This document shows positions 25,291 through 35,274 of a stretch of 64,000 bases of DNA, one piece after another; position 1 is the first letter of the stretch, and each line of letters opens with the position of its first letter. Both the position numbers and the translations under genes were made by a program. The notes under the pieces were generated by a model that was not told the origin of the DNA, ran no database searches, and saw nothing but the letters and a program-made list of their open reading frames with translations. Source of the stretch: UBA1479 sp040218445 (GTDB lineage: Bacteria; Pseudomonadota; Alphaproteobacteria; Rhodospirillales; Casp-alpha2); assembly GCA_040218445.1 (NCBI GenBank), contig JAVJRK010000010.1, forward strand, positions 248,001 to 312,000. Direction: 5' to 3'.

Positions 25291-27686
25291 TGGCGGATAT
25301 CTATGAGATCAAGCCGGGTGCCCGGCAGGCGGATCAACGCCTTGAAGAGCCGGGCGACATTACCGAGGAGGCCAATGAAACCCTCCTGGAAACCCTTAGC
25401 CATGATCTGCGCACGCCGCTGAACACCATCATCGGCTTTGCCGACATGATGGATCAGGAAATCCTGGGCCCCCTGACCAATCCCCACTACCGCGAATATG
25501 TCGAGGTGATCTCCACCGAAGGCAAGCGGATGCTGGATTTCATCAACGACCTTCTCAACCGCAAACGCTTCGAAAACATGAAGCGCAGCGAGCAAAGCTT
25601 CCGCCACGTCATTGAATTGGCCCCCGACCTGATCGCCGTCTGCCGCGCAGGAACCATCGACCTGATCAATCCGGCCGGCGCCGACATGCTGGGCGTCTGG
25701 CCCGCATCGGAATTGAAGGGCCGGGTGTTCACCGATTTCGTACAGGAAAGCAGCCGCGATCATTTCCAGGGCGGGATCGAGAACCTGACCAAGGAACGCC
25801 TGCGCACCCCCATGGTGCTGCTGCGCGCCGACGGATCGACCCTGGATGTCGAACTGGCCGCCCTGCCCTATGAAGACACGGACGAAGAACAGCCGGATAC
25901 CGACGGCGAGGATAGCGCCTATATCATCATGGCGCGCGACGTGACCGAGCGGAACCGTGCGCTGAAGGCCCAAGCGACGCGTGAAGAACACCTGCGTAAG
26001 ATCATGGATACGGTCGCCGACGGGATCATCACGATCGATGAGAACGGCACCATCGAAACCCTGAACCCGACGGCGGAAGAAATTTTCGGCTATACGCCGG
26101 GCGAATTGGTGGGATCGAACGTCAAAATCCTGATGGGCGACGATGATGCGGCGAACCACGACCATTACCTGGCGCGCTACACCAACACGGGCGTGCGCCA
26201 TATCATCGGCACAGCCCGCGAAGTGATCGGCCGGCGCAAGAACGGTTCCTACATACCCATCGAACTGGCCGTCTCGGAAATGCGGTTTTCCGGCCGGCGT
26301 CTGTTCATCGGCGCCTTGCGCGACATCACCGAGCGCAAGGAAAACGAAGAACGCCTGCGCGATCTGGCAACCCGCGATCCGCTGACACGCCTGCCCAACC
26401 GCAACCTGTTCACCGAACGCCTGGAAGAAGCCATCGAACAGGCCGACAGTTGCGGTGTCGGATTTGCCGTGTTGTTCCTGGATCTGGACAATTTCAAGAC
26501 CATCAACGACGCCCTGGGGCATCTGATCGGCGACCGCATCATTCAATTGGCGGGCCAGCGGGTATGCGGCTGTGTGCGCGGCCAGGACACGGTGGCCCAT
26601 CTGTCCGGGGATGAATTCATGGTCATTCTGGAAGGCATGGACGACGAAGCCCGCGCGGCCAAGGTCGCCAAGGATGTGCTGAAAAGCCTGTCCCAGCCGT
26701 TCAAGGTCGATGGCCGCGAAGTCTTTACATCGTGCAGCATCGGCGTCGTCGTGTACCCGAAGAATGCCAATTCCCTGGTCGAATTGATGCGCAACGTCGA
26801 TACGGCGGCCCATTTCGCCAAGAAGCAGGGGCGCGCCAACTTCCAATTCTATACGGAACGCCTGTCCGAAGACGCCAGGCGGCGGATCGAAGTTGAAAGC
26901 GGCCTGCGCCGGGCATTGGAAAACGACGAGTTTGAACTGGTCTATCAGCCCAAGGTGGACCTTGAAACCCGCCGCATCCTGGGCGCTGAAGCGCTGCTGC
27001 GTTGGGAGAATACCAATCTGGGCAAGGTCTCGCCGGTCGAGTTCATTCCCGTCGCCGAGGAAACGGGCCTGATCGTCGCCATCGGCAGCTGGGTTCTGCG
27101 CGAGGCCTGCAAGACGGCAGCGGCTTGGCACAAAGAAGGGTTGGTCAACTGCCATATCGCCGTGAACCTGTCGGCCATGCAGTTCCTGCACGGCGACCTG
27201 GCCGGTGAAATTCGGGATACCCTCAACGAATGCGGCCTTGATCCGTATCTTCTGGATGTGGAACTGACGGAAAGCATGCTGGTGTCCAACGCCGAGGAAA
27301 CGATCCGCATTCTCAATGTCATCAAAGACATGGGCGTTAATGTTTCCATGGACGATTTCGGAACGGGCTATTCCTCGCTCAGCTATCTGACCCGCTTCCC
27401 TCTCGACAGCCTGAAGGTCGACCGGTCCTTCGTGACCGGCCTGCCCGACGACCGCGATGCCTCTGCCGTGGCGCGGGCGATTATCTCGATGGCGCAAAAC
27501 CTGAACCTGCGGATTGTCGCCGAAGGCATCGAGACGGAAAATCAGGTCGGCTTCCTGCATGCGCTGGGCTGTCAGGTCGGCCAGGGGTATCTGTTCAGCC
27601 CGCCGGTCGAAAACGAAAAATTCATGGAATTGGCACGCGCCGGATCAAGCGCGTTCAGCACAACCCCGCCCGCTGCTGGCGAATAG
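25290..27686 (+). CDS. HisKA-PAS-PAS-GGDEF-EAL cyclic-di-GMP signalling protein
   Basis: 798 residues, soluble. Residues 30-95 form a DHp/HisKA helix pair with His38 (LSHDLRTPLNTIIGF), but no ATPase domain follows. Two PAS domains (about 100-225 and 230-350) come next, then GGDEF (about 355-520, signature SGDEF at 439-443, DLDNFKTIND) and EAL (about 535-785). The EAL residues are complete: Glu567 in AEALLRW, VNLSAMQ, VELTESM, SMDDFGTGYSS, LKVDRSF, AEGIETE, VGQGYLF. SGDEF can be active in some cyclases. Both synthesis and breakdown of cyclic-di-GMP are possible. An isolated phosphoacceptor-type DHp in front of this module is unusual. The nearest upstream alternative start is GTG at 25287. Confidence 0.92.
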   Translation: MADIYEIKPGARQADQRLEEPGDITEEANETLLETLSHDLRTPLNTIIGFADMMDQEILGPLTNPHYREYVEVISTEGKRMLDFINDLLNRKRFENMKRSEQSFRHVIELAPDLIAVCRAGTIDLINPAGADMLGVWPASELKGRVFTDFVQESSRDHFQGGIENLTKERLRTPMVLLRADGSTLDVELAALPYEDTDEEQPDTDGEDSAYIIMARDVTERNRALKAQATREEHLRKIMDTVADGIITIDENGTIETLNPTAEEIFGYTPGELVGSNVKILMGDDDAANHDHYLARYTNTGVRHIIGTAREVIGRRKNGSYIPIELAVSEMRFSGRRLFIGALRDITERKENEERLRDLATRDPLTRLPNRNLFTERLEEAIEQADSCGVGFAVLFLDLDNFKTINDALGHLIGDRIIQLAGQRVCGCVRGQDTVAHLSGDEFMVILEGMDDEARAAKVAKDVLKSLSQPFKVDGREVFTSCSIGVVVYPKNANSLVELMRNVDTAAHFAKKQGRANFQFYTERLSEDARRRIEVESGLRRALENDEFELVYQPKVDLETRRILGAEALLRWENTNLGKVSPVEFIPVAEETGLIVAIGSWVLREACKTAAAWHKEGLVNCHIAVNLSAMQFLHGDLAGEIRDTLNECGLDPYLLDVELTESMLVSNAEETIRILNVIKDMGVNVSMDDFGTGYSSLSYLTRFPLDSLKVDRSFVTGLPDDRDASAVARAIISMAQNLNLRIVAEGIETENQVGFLHALGCQVGQGYLFSPPVENEKFMELARAGSSAFSTTPPAAGE

Positions 27687-27745
27687 CCGATACAGACACA
27701 TCTGATTTTCCGAAGGGCCGCCGTGTCACCGCAGTCCACCAAACG

Positions 27746-28273
27746 TTACGTCGCGATGATGGTGTCGATCTCTGCCTGATCCATGGTCTTGGTCGCGCCA
27801 TGGATGATGCCCGAAGCCGTATCCAGCAGGCGCTGGATCATGCGCGACATGACGGTTGCCTGTTCGCGCAACATGCTCTCGTCACCCTCTTCGATATACC
27901 GCTCCAAAAGCTGAACGCTGGTCACGATCACATTGTCCAACTGCGCAACAGTATGCTCGAACGGTTCCAAATAAACCGGCAGCACATGGGCATAGGCTTC
28001 CATGGCCAGTTCCCGGTCGGCAATGGTGCTGTCACGAAAATGATCAATATAACCCTTGGGCTGCCAGGCCTTCACTTCTTCCATGATCTCGGGCATGTCC
28101 GGGACCATTTCCAAGAGCATGACGATCTCGTTGAAATGATTGAGGTAATCCGTCGCAAGCAGGGTTTCGGGATCAAGGTTGGAATCCGCAGCGCGGCCTT
28201 TCAGGTCCAGATACTCCGGCGTTGGGTCCGATGCCATATCCTTGCTCGTAACCGGTGCGGAAGTTGAAACCAC
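27746..28273 (-). CDS. Hypothetical helical protein
   Basis: 175 residues from a GTG at 28273 (GGGAG four bases upstream); a second possible start is the ATG twelve codons in, after AAGGAT. The sequence is acidic and almost entirely helical (LNHFNEIVMLLEMVPDMPE, RELAMEAYAHVLPVYLEPFE, QATVMSRMIQRLLDTASGI), with no signal peptide, membrane segment or cysteine. It looks like a four-helix bundle. I do not recognise the family. It is convergent with the HisKA-GGDEF-EAL gene and divergent from cimA; no operon partner. Confidence 0.7.
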   Translation of the reverse strand: MVSTSAPVTSKDMASDPTPEYLDLKGRAADSNLDPETLLATDYLNHFNEIVMLLEMVPDMPEIMEEVKAWQPKGYIDHFRDSTIADRELAMEAYAHVLPVYLEPFEHTVAQLDNVIVTSVQLLERYIEEGDESMLREQATVMSRMIQRLLDTASGIIHGATKTMDQAEIDTIIAT

Positions 28274-28438
28274 GCCGCTCCCTTTCCTTGCCTCACCCCG
28301 ATTCCTGCGGTCGCCGAGCGCCCCGACGATGTTCTGTCTGCACCCTCGACATTTCTTAGCGAATTCACCTACATAGCATAATAAACCCGATCGTATTTTC
28401 CAATTAGCCTTTAGTTAGTAATGAGAATTGGATACCGG

Positions 28439-28501
28439 CCCGCATCTGCGGGAATCCTTGAGAATTACCGCTGCTTTGGGCATTCTCCCGCGACCTCGCG
28501 G
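28439..28501 (+). promoter_or_regulatory. Leader hairpins before cimA
   Basis: Two compact stems, CCCGCA/TGCGGG (28439-28452) and CCGCGA/TCGCGG (28488-28501), each with a two-base loop, lie in the untranslated region before the cimA start at 28543. A third CGGCC/GGCCG stem follows. There is no T-run and no clear branched-chain-rich leader peptide, so attenuation is only a possibility. Confidence 0.35.
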
Positions 28502-28542
28502 CGGCCATCCGGTGCCGGCCGCGATGAGAGAGGCATCGCCAC

Positions 28543-30144
<1,602 letters not shown>

Positions 30145-30154
30145 GGGGCCGGTC

Positions 30155-30976
30155 ATGGCAGGAACGGACAAGACCCAGGGCCGCGGCCTGGACGACGTGA
30201 TCGATACCGCGGGTGCACCCGTGATCGTTCTGGTCGAACCGCAGTTGGGCCAGAACATCGGCATGGCCGCCCGCGCCATGCTGAACTGCGGGCTGACGGA
30301 AATGCGCCTGGTCAGCCCGCGTGACGGCTGGCCGAGCGAGCCCGCCCGCGCGGCGGCGTCCGGCGCCGATGTGGTGATCGACGGCGCCAAGGTATTCGAG
30401 ACCACGGCCGATGCCGTCGCCGACCTGAACTTGGTGATCGCGACCACGGCACGGTCCCGCGACATGACCAAACGTGTGCTGACACCGCGCCATGCCGTAC
30501 GGGAAATCCGCGACACGTATACGCAAAGCGGAGCCCGCACGGGCATCCTGTTCGGCAAGGAAGCCAAGGGGTTGAGCAACGAAGACGTGGTCCTGGCCGA
30601 CGCCATCCTGAACGCGCCCCTGAACCCGGGGTTTTCGTCCCTCAACCTGGCGCAGGCGGTGTTCCTGGCCAGTTATGAATGGCGCTTGGCCGGGATCGAC
30701 GTGCCCGACGAAGAACTGGTCATGCCCAAGATCACGCGCCCGGCCGAACACAAGGAACTGGTTTATTTCTTCGAGCATCTGGAGCGGGAATTGGAGATCT
30801 GCGGATACCTTCATCCGCCGGAACGGGTGCCCGTAATGGTTCGAAACCTGCGCAATCTGTTCGGCCGTGCCCGCATGACCGAACAGGAAGTCCGCTCATT
30901 GCACGGGATCATCAAGGCCCTGCGCCGCGGGCCGTTCAAACCGGACGACGATCCCGATCCCGATCCGGCATCCTGA
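30155..30976 (+). CDS. trmJ: tRNA (cytidine/uridine-2'-O-)-methyltransferase TrmJ
   Basis: 273 residues from the ATG at 30155, with GAGGGG upstream. It is a SPOUT-class methyltransferase expected to methylate the ribose of position 32 in the anticodon loop using S-adenosylmethionine. Signatures are VLVEPQLGQNIGMAARAMLN near the N-terminus, GILFGKEAKGLSNEDV and LNPGFSSLNLAQAVFL, forming the trefoil-knot cofactor site. A helical C-terminal domain follows, ending in an Asp/Pro-rich tail. It probably shares a transcript with cimA. Confidence 0.93.
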   Translation: MAGTDKTQGRGLDDVIDTAGAPVIVLVEPQLGQNIGMAARAMLNCGLTEMRLVSPRDGWPSEPARAAASGADVVIDGAKVFETTADAVADLNLVIATTARSRDMTKRVLTPRHAVREIRDTYTQSGARTGILFGKEAKGLSNEDVVLADAILNAPLNPGFSSLNLAQAVFLASYEWRLAGIDVPDEELVMPKITRPAEHKELVYFFEHLERELEICGYLHPPERVPVMVRNLRNLFGRARMTEQEVRSLHGIIKALRRGPFKPDDDPDPDPAS

Positions 30977-31006
30977 ATTCGCGCAAATCGCCACCATGAA
31001 TTCAGG
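30972..31006. repeat. 9-bp inverted repeat between convergent genes
   Basis: CCTGAATTC and GAATTCAGG flank 17 bases; the first arm contains the trmJ stop. Lying between convergent trmJ and the alcohol dehydrogenase gene, it may slow polymerases from both sides, though it lacks T-runs. Confidence 0.45.
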
Positions 31007-31026
31007 CGCCGGGTCCGGGGTCTGCG

Positions 31027-32076
31027 TCAGTCCATCACGAACACGCCCTTGCCCGTGGTTCGGGTCACGAATTTTTTATAGGCCTCGTCCGCCTGATCCA
31101 GGGAATACACATCCGTGAACAAGGCATCGACATCGATCTTCCGTTCAGCGACGAAAGCCGCACAATCGGCCTGACCGTTCTTTGAAAACGTCCAGGACCC
31201 GACGATAGAGACCTGACGGCGCAAAATGTCCTGGCTGACGTCCAGGGTCACCTGACCGCCTTCGCCGACAAAGCAGGCAACACCCCAGGCCCGCAAACAT
31301 CGCACGGCGGCCGCCCGGGCATCCGGGTTTGAAGAACAATCCAATGACTTCTGCGCGCCTTCGCCGCCCGTCAGATCACGGATGGCGGAGACCACATCGT
31401 TGTGGGCCGTGGGGTCGATGACCTCGTCGGCGCCGAAATCCAGGGCCAGCTTGCGGCGTTCTTCGCTGATATCCAGCGCGATCACCCTGGCCCCCATGGC
31501 CTTGGACAATTGCGTGGCGCTTAGGCCCACGGGGCCCTGGCCGAAGATCGCAATCGTCTCGTCGCCGGCAAGGTCCAGGCGCTTCAGCGCGCCATAGGCC
31601 GTGCCCGTGCCACAGGAAATGGCGGCCCCGGTCTTGAAGCTGAGTTCGTCCGGCAGCTTGACCAATGTATGGGCGGGAACCTTCATATATTCCGCATGGG
31701 CCCCATGGCCGGTCGCCCCGTAGACGATGGTTCCGTCGATGCACATCTGCGACCAGCCCGTGCGGCAATGCTTACATGCGCCGCAGCCGTGGTAGTGGTG
31801 ATCCATGACGCGATCGCCGACGCGGGCCTGGTTTTCCGGCACGCCCTCGCCGACCTCGACCACCACGCCGCAAGGCTCGTGCCCGGCGATGATCGGACCC
31901 TTGCGCTCGCCCAGACCCAGGGTCGGCGTGCCCGGCGGGTTGATGTAGTACTTCAGGTCGCTGCCGCACATGCCCGATGCCTTGATCTGCAAAACGACCT
32001 CGCCCGGGCCCGGATGGGGGTCGGGAAAATCCATGATGTCGACCTTACGGTCGCCCGGGAATACCACTGCCTTCAT
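31027..32076 (-). CDS. Zinc-dependent alcohol dehydrogenase family protein
   Basis: 349 residues, medium-chain dehydrogenase/reductase. Catalytic zinc ligands are Cys in SGMCGSDLKYY, His-Glu in IIAGHEPCG; the structural zinc lobe CGACKHCRTGWSQMC has the four cysteines at the usual spacing. The Rossmann motif is IAIFGQGPVGLSATQLSKAMGA, followed by ALDISEERRKLA whose Asp favours NAD over NADP. The substrate is unknown; threonine/sorbitol/benzyl alcohol-type enzymes are all close. It is transcribed alone, convergent to trmJ. It lies upstream-distal of coq7 on the same strand, 62 bases apart. Confidence 0.9.
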   Translation of the reverse strand: MKAVVFPGDRKVDIMDFPDPHPGPGEVVLQIKASGMCGSDLKYYINPPGTPTLGLGERKGPIIAGHEPCGVVVEVGEGVPENQARVGDRVMDHHYHGCGACKHCRTGWSQMCIDGTIVYGATGHGAHAEYMKVPAHTLVKLPDELSFKTGAAISCGTGTAYGALKRLDLAGDETIAIFGQGPVGLSATQLSKAMGARVIALDISEERRKLALDFGADEVIDPTAHNDVVSAIRDLTGGEGAQKSLDCSSNPDARAAAVRCLRAWGVACFVGEGGQVTLDVSQDILRRQVSIVGSWTFSKNGQADCAAFVAERKIDVDALFTDVYSLDQADEAYKKFVTRTTGKGVFVMD

Positions 32077-32138
32077 TGTCTCTATCCTTTGGTTTCTTCT
32101 TGGATGGGGAATTTGATCGGAAGCACGGGGAATAGGCG

Positions 32139-32732
32139 TCAGACGCGCTCCGACAGCCAGATCGCCAGCTTGGAACCCCGCTTGATGGCGCCCTTCAACA
32201 GCTCGTAACCCGGCGTTTCCTCGGCGCCCAGTTCAAGCGCCTTGTCGTGATGTTCCAATTCTTCCTGGCGGAATTTCTCGAAGGTATCGCGCAGATCGTC
32301 CTCGCCCTCGCCTTCCAGGCGTTCGATCTGATCGGCGTAATGCTCATCGATGGCTTCTTCGACCGCGACGGTGCAGGCATGGGCCGCCTTCTCGCCCATC
32401 AAGGCCGTGCCCGCCCCCAAGGCAAAGCCCGCCAGATGCCACAGCGGTAACAGCGCCGTCGGCCGCACCCGGCGGTCGGCGACCAGTTCATCGAAGGTCG
32501 CAAGATGGACCTCTTCCTGTTCGGCCATGTGTTTGATGTCGGCCGAACTGGCGGCGGTGTCGCCCAAAACCGCTAACTGCCCCTGGTAGATACGCACGGC
32601 ACCGTATTCGCCCGCGTGATCGACGCGCAGCATGCGTTCGACCATGTCTTTTTTGGACAAATCGCCCGGCATGCGCCGGGGCTTTTTGGGGGCGTCGGTC
32701 GCCATGGTGTCTTTTGTCGGTCCTTTGGGCAT
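32139..32732 (-). CDS. coq7: Demethoxyubiquinone hydroxylase
   Basis: 197 residues. A di-iron ferritin-like enzyme that hydroxylates demethoxyubiquinone in ubiquinone synthesis. The two metal-binding halves are present: RVDHAGEYGAVRIYQGQL and MAEQEEVHLATFDEL, then VEEAIDEHYADQIERL and FRQEELEHHDKALE with the Glu and ExxH residues. The ATG at 32732 overlaps the region after the dsbB stop by a few bases; an ATG at 32705 is an alternative. The dsbB-coq7 pair suggests joint membrane redox functions. Confidence 0.95.
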   Translation of the reverse strand: MPKGPTKDTMATDAPKKPRRMPGDLSKKDMVERMLRVDHAGEYGAVRIYQGQLAVLGDTAASSADIKHMAEQEEVHLATFDELVADRRVRPTALLPLWHLAGFALGAGTALMGEKAAHACTVAVEEAIDEHYADQIERLEGEGEDDLRDTFEKFRQEELEHHDKALELGAEETPGYELLKGAIKRGSKLAIWLSERV

Positions 32733-32739
32733 CAGCCCA

Positions 32740-33240
32740 TTATGCCGTTTTCAGACGTCGGCCGGCAATGCCGCACAGCACGGCCATAAGGGCGGAGAAG
32801 GCCGCATTATAGGTCGCCATGGAGATGCCGAGAAAGGCCCAGTCCACGGAATCGCAGGATTTTTCCGGCGCCACCGATAACCCCGCCAGAAGATCCACGG
32901 TCGACCCCACGTCTGAAACGGCACCGCCGCAGACGGCGGAGGCCCACCAATGCTGTTCCACCCCCACATGATAAACGGCGATGCCCGCCCCGATCACGAA
33001 GGCCACCGTGGCCAGCCAGACAAGGGCACGCAGCACCTTTGCATTGGGGCGAACCAAAGCCGCCCCCGCGAACAGGCCGATCACGGCATAGGGAACACGT
33101 TGGTAAAGGCACAGGTTACAGGGCTCCAGCCCCTGAACGAACTGAGCATAAAGCGCCAAGCCCAGCGCCCCCGTGGCGGCCGCGAACAGAACCGCCGGGA
33201 ACCAGCTTTGTGCCTTGGGGTCATCCAATATCGCCAACAT
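32740..33240 (-). CDS. dsbB: Disulfide bond formation protein B family
   Basis: 166 residues with four membrane segments. The first periplasmic loop holds the CxxC motif (EPCNLCLYQRVPY), and the second loop has a cysteine pair (ASAVCGG and EKSCDSV). DsbB re-oxidises DsbA and passes electrons to ubiquinone, which fits the adjacent coq7. The Arg after CxxC, needed for quinone binding, is present (YQR). It starts 10 bases after the YqaA-like gene and probably belongs to the same transcript. Confidence 0.9.
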   Translation of the reverse strand: MLAILDDPKAQSWFPAVLFAAATGALGLALYAQFVQGLEPCNLCLYQRVPYAVIGLFAGAALVRPNAKVLRALVWLATVAFVIGAGIAVYHVGVEQHWWASAVCGGAVSDVGSTVDLLAGLSVAPEKSCDSVDWAFLGISMATYNAAFSALMAVLCGIAGRRLKTA

Positions 33241-33249
33241 GGCGAAAAG

Positions 33250-33831
33250 CTATATCACGAACTTCAAAAGAACGAACCCGCCGACCAGCAGGATACAGAA
33301 AATTGTGAACAGCAGGCCCAGGCGTTTTTCGATCAGGGCGCGGATCGGTTCGCCGAAATACCACAGCAATGCGGTCACCACGTAAAACCGCAACCCCCGC
33401 GCCAGCACGGAGGCGATGCAGAACACCCAAATGTCCAACGATGCGACCCCCGACAGGATGGTGATGACCTTGTAGGGAAAAGGCGTGACACCGGCGATGA
33501 ACACGGCCCAAGCCCCCCATTCCGCATAGGTTTCGCGGAAATGATCGAACTTGGCGGCATAGCCGTAGAATTCCAGCATGGGCTGTCCGACCTGGTCGAA
33601 CAGATAGGCGCCGATGGCGTATCCCAGGATACCGCCCAGGACGGACGCGACGGTACAGATGAAGGCATAGCGCCAGGCCCGGGCCCGGTCGGCCAGCACC
33701 ATGGGAATGAGCATAACATCGGGCGGGATGGGAAAGACCGAGCTTTCGATGAAGCTGACACCGGCCAGCCATCCCTTGGCATGGCGATGGGCCGCAAGGG
33801 CCATGGTCCGGTCGTAAAGGCGGCGCAGCAT
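33250..33831 (-). CDS. YqaA/DedA family membrane protein
   Basis: 193 residues, about four to five membrane segments. The family features FIESSVFPIPPDVMLIPMVL and FIAGVTPFPYKVITILSG (the re-entrant helix with Pro and Arg/Lys) are clear. DedA proteins are linked to lipid flipping and membrane potential. First gene of the YqaA-dsbB-coq7 minus-strand cluster, divergent from the dioxygenase gene. Confidence 0.88.
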   Translation of the reverse strand: MLRRLYDRTMALAAHRHAKGWLAGVSFIESSVFPIPPDVMLIPMVLADRARAWRYAFICTVASVLGGILGYAIGAYLFDQVGQPMLEFYGYAAKFDHFRETYAEWGAWAVFIAGVTPFPYKVITILSGVASLDIWVFCIASVLARGLRFYVVTALLWYFGEPIRALIEKRLGLLFTIFCILLVGGFVLLKFVI

Positions 33832-34026
33832 GTCAGACGGCCCGTCCCCGTTGGATTGATGGTGCGGCGCTTCTATCAGGCACGTGGGGGCGCTGACAAT
33901 GCTTCCCTGGCCCGTCTCACCGTGAAGCCCGCCCCGAAAAGTACAACCGCGCTCCGTCTGGTCTTGTTTTTGGCCGGGGGCGGATTATCCTTCAATCGGG
34001 GGCATGCAGCGGAGGATCACATTCAA

Positions 34027-34995
34027 ATGACACATCCAACCACGCCGATGAACGGCGATTTCGGAATTTCGATCGATCAGGTATCGCCGGACGACCTTGC
34101 CGACCCGGACTTTCAGTCCTGGGCGCACGGCCTATGGCTGGAACACGGCGGGCTGCTGGCCGTCCGGGGCGACCGTTTGGCCGACCTGTTGCCCGAACAG
34201 CTTGTGCGTTGGTCAGAAGTGTTCGGCGCCATCGAGGAGAAAATTCAGACGGCGCGCGAAGACAAGTCCGTCAAAGGCTTTCCCATCCTGCGCATCGGCA
34301 ACGTGAAAAACGAGGACGGCAAGATCGTCGCACAATTGCTGCAGGTACCGCAGCTGACCAGCGACGCGGACATCCGCTATAACCCGGAAACCCGGCGCCC
34401 GGTGTGGCATACGGATTCCACCTTCCGCGCGCGGCCACCGGTCGGATCGGTCTTTCATTGCCGCAAGGCCCCGCCCGAGGGCGCCGAGACACTGTTCGCC
34501 GATATGCAGGGTGCATACGCCGCCCTGCCGCCGGAAGAACGGCAAAAACTGGACGGGCTTGAAGCCGTCTGCTCGCTTGCCCACCACGACAAGAAGATCA
34601 ACAGCTATTCTCCGCACTATCCGGTGCTGACCCCCGAGCAGCGCAAGGAAAACCCGCCGAACCGGGTGCCTATCGTGCTGAACCATCCGGTTACGGGCCG
34701 GCCGTCGCTTTACGGCCTTAACAGTTCGACCTGCGCCATCGTTCCCATCGGGCAGGATGTTGCCCCGGAGAATTTAGACAAATGGGACCTGGAAGGTGTC
34801 GAGGACGACAGCGTGATGATCTGGCGCGACATGCTGCCCACCGTCACGGGACCTGAGTTCACCGTGAAATGGCAGTGGCAACCGGGCGATGTCGTGGTGT
34901 GGGACAACCGCTCGACGATCCATGCGGGAACCGGGTTCGATTATCAAAAATACGAGCGGGAGATGTGGCGCTTGACGCTGGTGGCCGAAGCTTAA
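34027..34995 (+). CDS. TauD/TfdA family dioxygenase
   Basis: 322 residues from the ATG at 34027, with GGAGG eleven bases upstream; the frame is open far upstream but antisense to the YqaA and dsbB genes. It is an Fe(II)/2-oxoglutarate enzyme: the iron triad is His128 and Asp130 (WHTDST) and His299 (IHAGTG), with the 2-oxoglutarate Arg in EMWRLTL. The TfdA-type LVVRG-like LLAVRGDRL and DNRSTIHAG blocks are present. The substrate cannot be assigned; there is no sulfonate transporter nearby. It ends 90 bases from the convergent tRNA-Leu. Confidence 0.88.
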   Translation: MTHPTTPMNGDFGISIDQVSPDDLADPDFQSWAHGLWLEHGGLLAVRGDRLADLLPEQLVRWSEVFGAIEEKIQTAREDKSVKGFPILRIGNVKNEDGKIVAQLLQVPQLTSDADIRYNPETRRPVWHTDSTFRARPPVGSVFHCRKAPPEGAETLFADMQGAYAALPPEERQKLDGLEAVCSLAHHDKKINSYSPHYPVLTPEQRKENPPNRVPIVLNHPVTGRPSLYGLNSSTCAIVPIGQDVAPENLDKWDLEGVEDDSVMIWRDMLPTVTGPEFTVKWQWQPGDVVVWDNRSTIHAGTGFDYQKYEREMWRLTLVAEA

Positions 34996-34999
34996 GCCC

Positions 35000-35066
35000 G
35001 TCCTCCTTCGCCAAGGCTTCGGAGGACACGCCTTCATCTAACGATCTCCGGGTGGCACGCCACCCG
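35000..35066. repeat. Two hairpins between the dioxygenase gene and tRNA-Leu
   Basis: GTCCTCC (35000-35006) pairs with GGAGGAC (35021-35027), and CGGGTGGC (35049-35056) pairs with GCCACCCG (35059-35066) around a two-base loop. The first unit's TTCGCCAAGGCTTCGG core has the look of a dispersed alphaproteobacterial repeat. Either may end transcription of the convergent genes; no clear T-run is seen. Confidence 0.5.
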
Positions 35067-35085
35067 AAGCTCGAAGAGCGAAGGG

Positions 35086-35172
35086 TGGTGCGGGCGGGGA
35101 GAATCGAACTCCCACTCTGTCACCAGAACTGGATTTTGAATCCAGCGCGTCTACCAATTCCGCCACGCCCGC
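35086..35172 (-). tRNA. tRNA-Leu (anticodon CAA)
   Basis: The minus strand folds into a complete cloverleaf: acceptor GCGGGCG/CGCCCGC, D-arm with GGTAGAC, anticodon stem CTGGA/TCCAG with loop TTCAAAA (anticodon CAA, reads UUG), a long variable arm typical of class II tRNAs, and TTCGATT in the T-loop. The discriminator is A and the CCA end is encoded. No truncated copy of its 3' end, as an integrated element would leave, was noticed nearby. Confidence 0.97.
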
Positions 35173-35274
35173 ACACTTGCCTGCCGGGGGCCGCATTGGC
35201 CGTCGGCAGGGGCGCTTTTCTATCACCCAACTTCGGGCAAGGCAAACCGCGAAATCACTCCTTGCCCGCCTAAA

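Noticed and set aside
25170..27560. Very long minus-strand reading frame opposite the HisKA-GGDEF-EAL gene
   Set aside because: The plus strand has unmistakable domain motifs; the antisense frame is His/Gln/Phe-rich with no motif, as expected opposite a GC-rich coding gene.
28400..28542. 40-codon frame ending in the ATGA of cimA, considered as an attenuator leader peptide
   Set aside because: It is not enriched in branched-chain codons, lacks a clear ribosome-binding site, and there is no T-run terminator to complete an attenuator.
32950..34026. Extended N-terminus of the TauD-type dioxygenase frame
   Set aside because: It is antisense to the dsbB and YqaA-like genes; the GGAGG-supported ATG at 34027 fits the family length.
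35086..35172. tRNA-Leu as an integration site of a genomic island
   Set aside because: No duplicated tRNA 3' end and no integrase adjacent; the genes on both sides have core-like composition.
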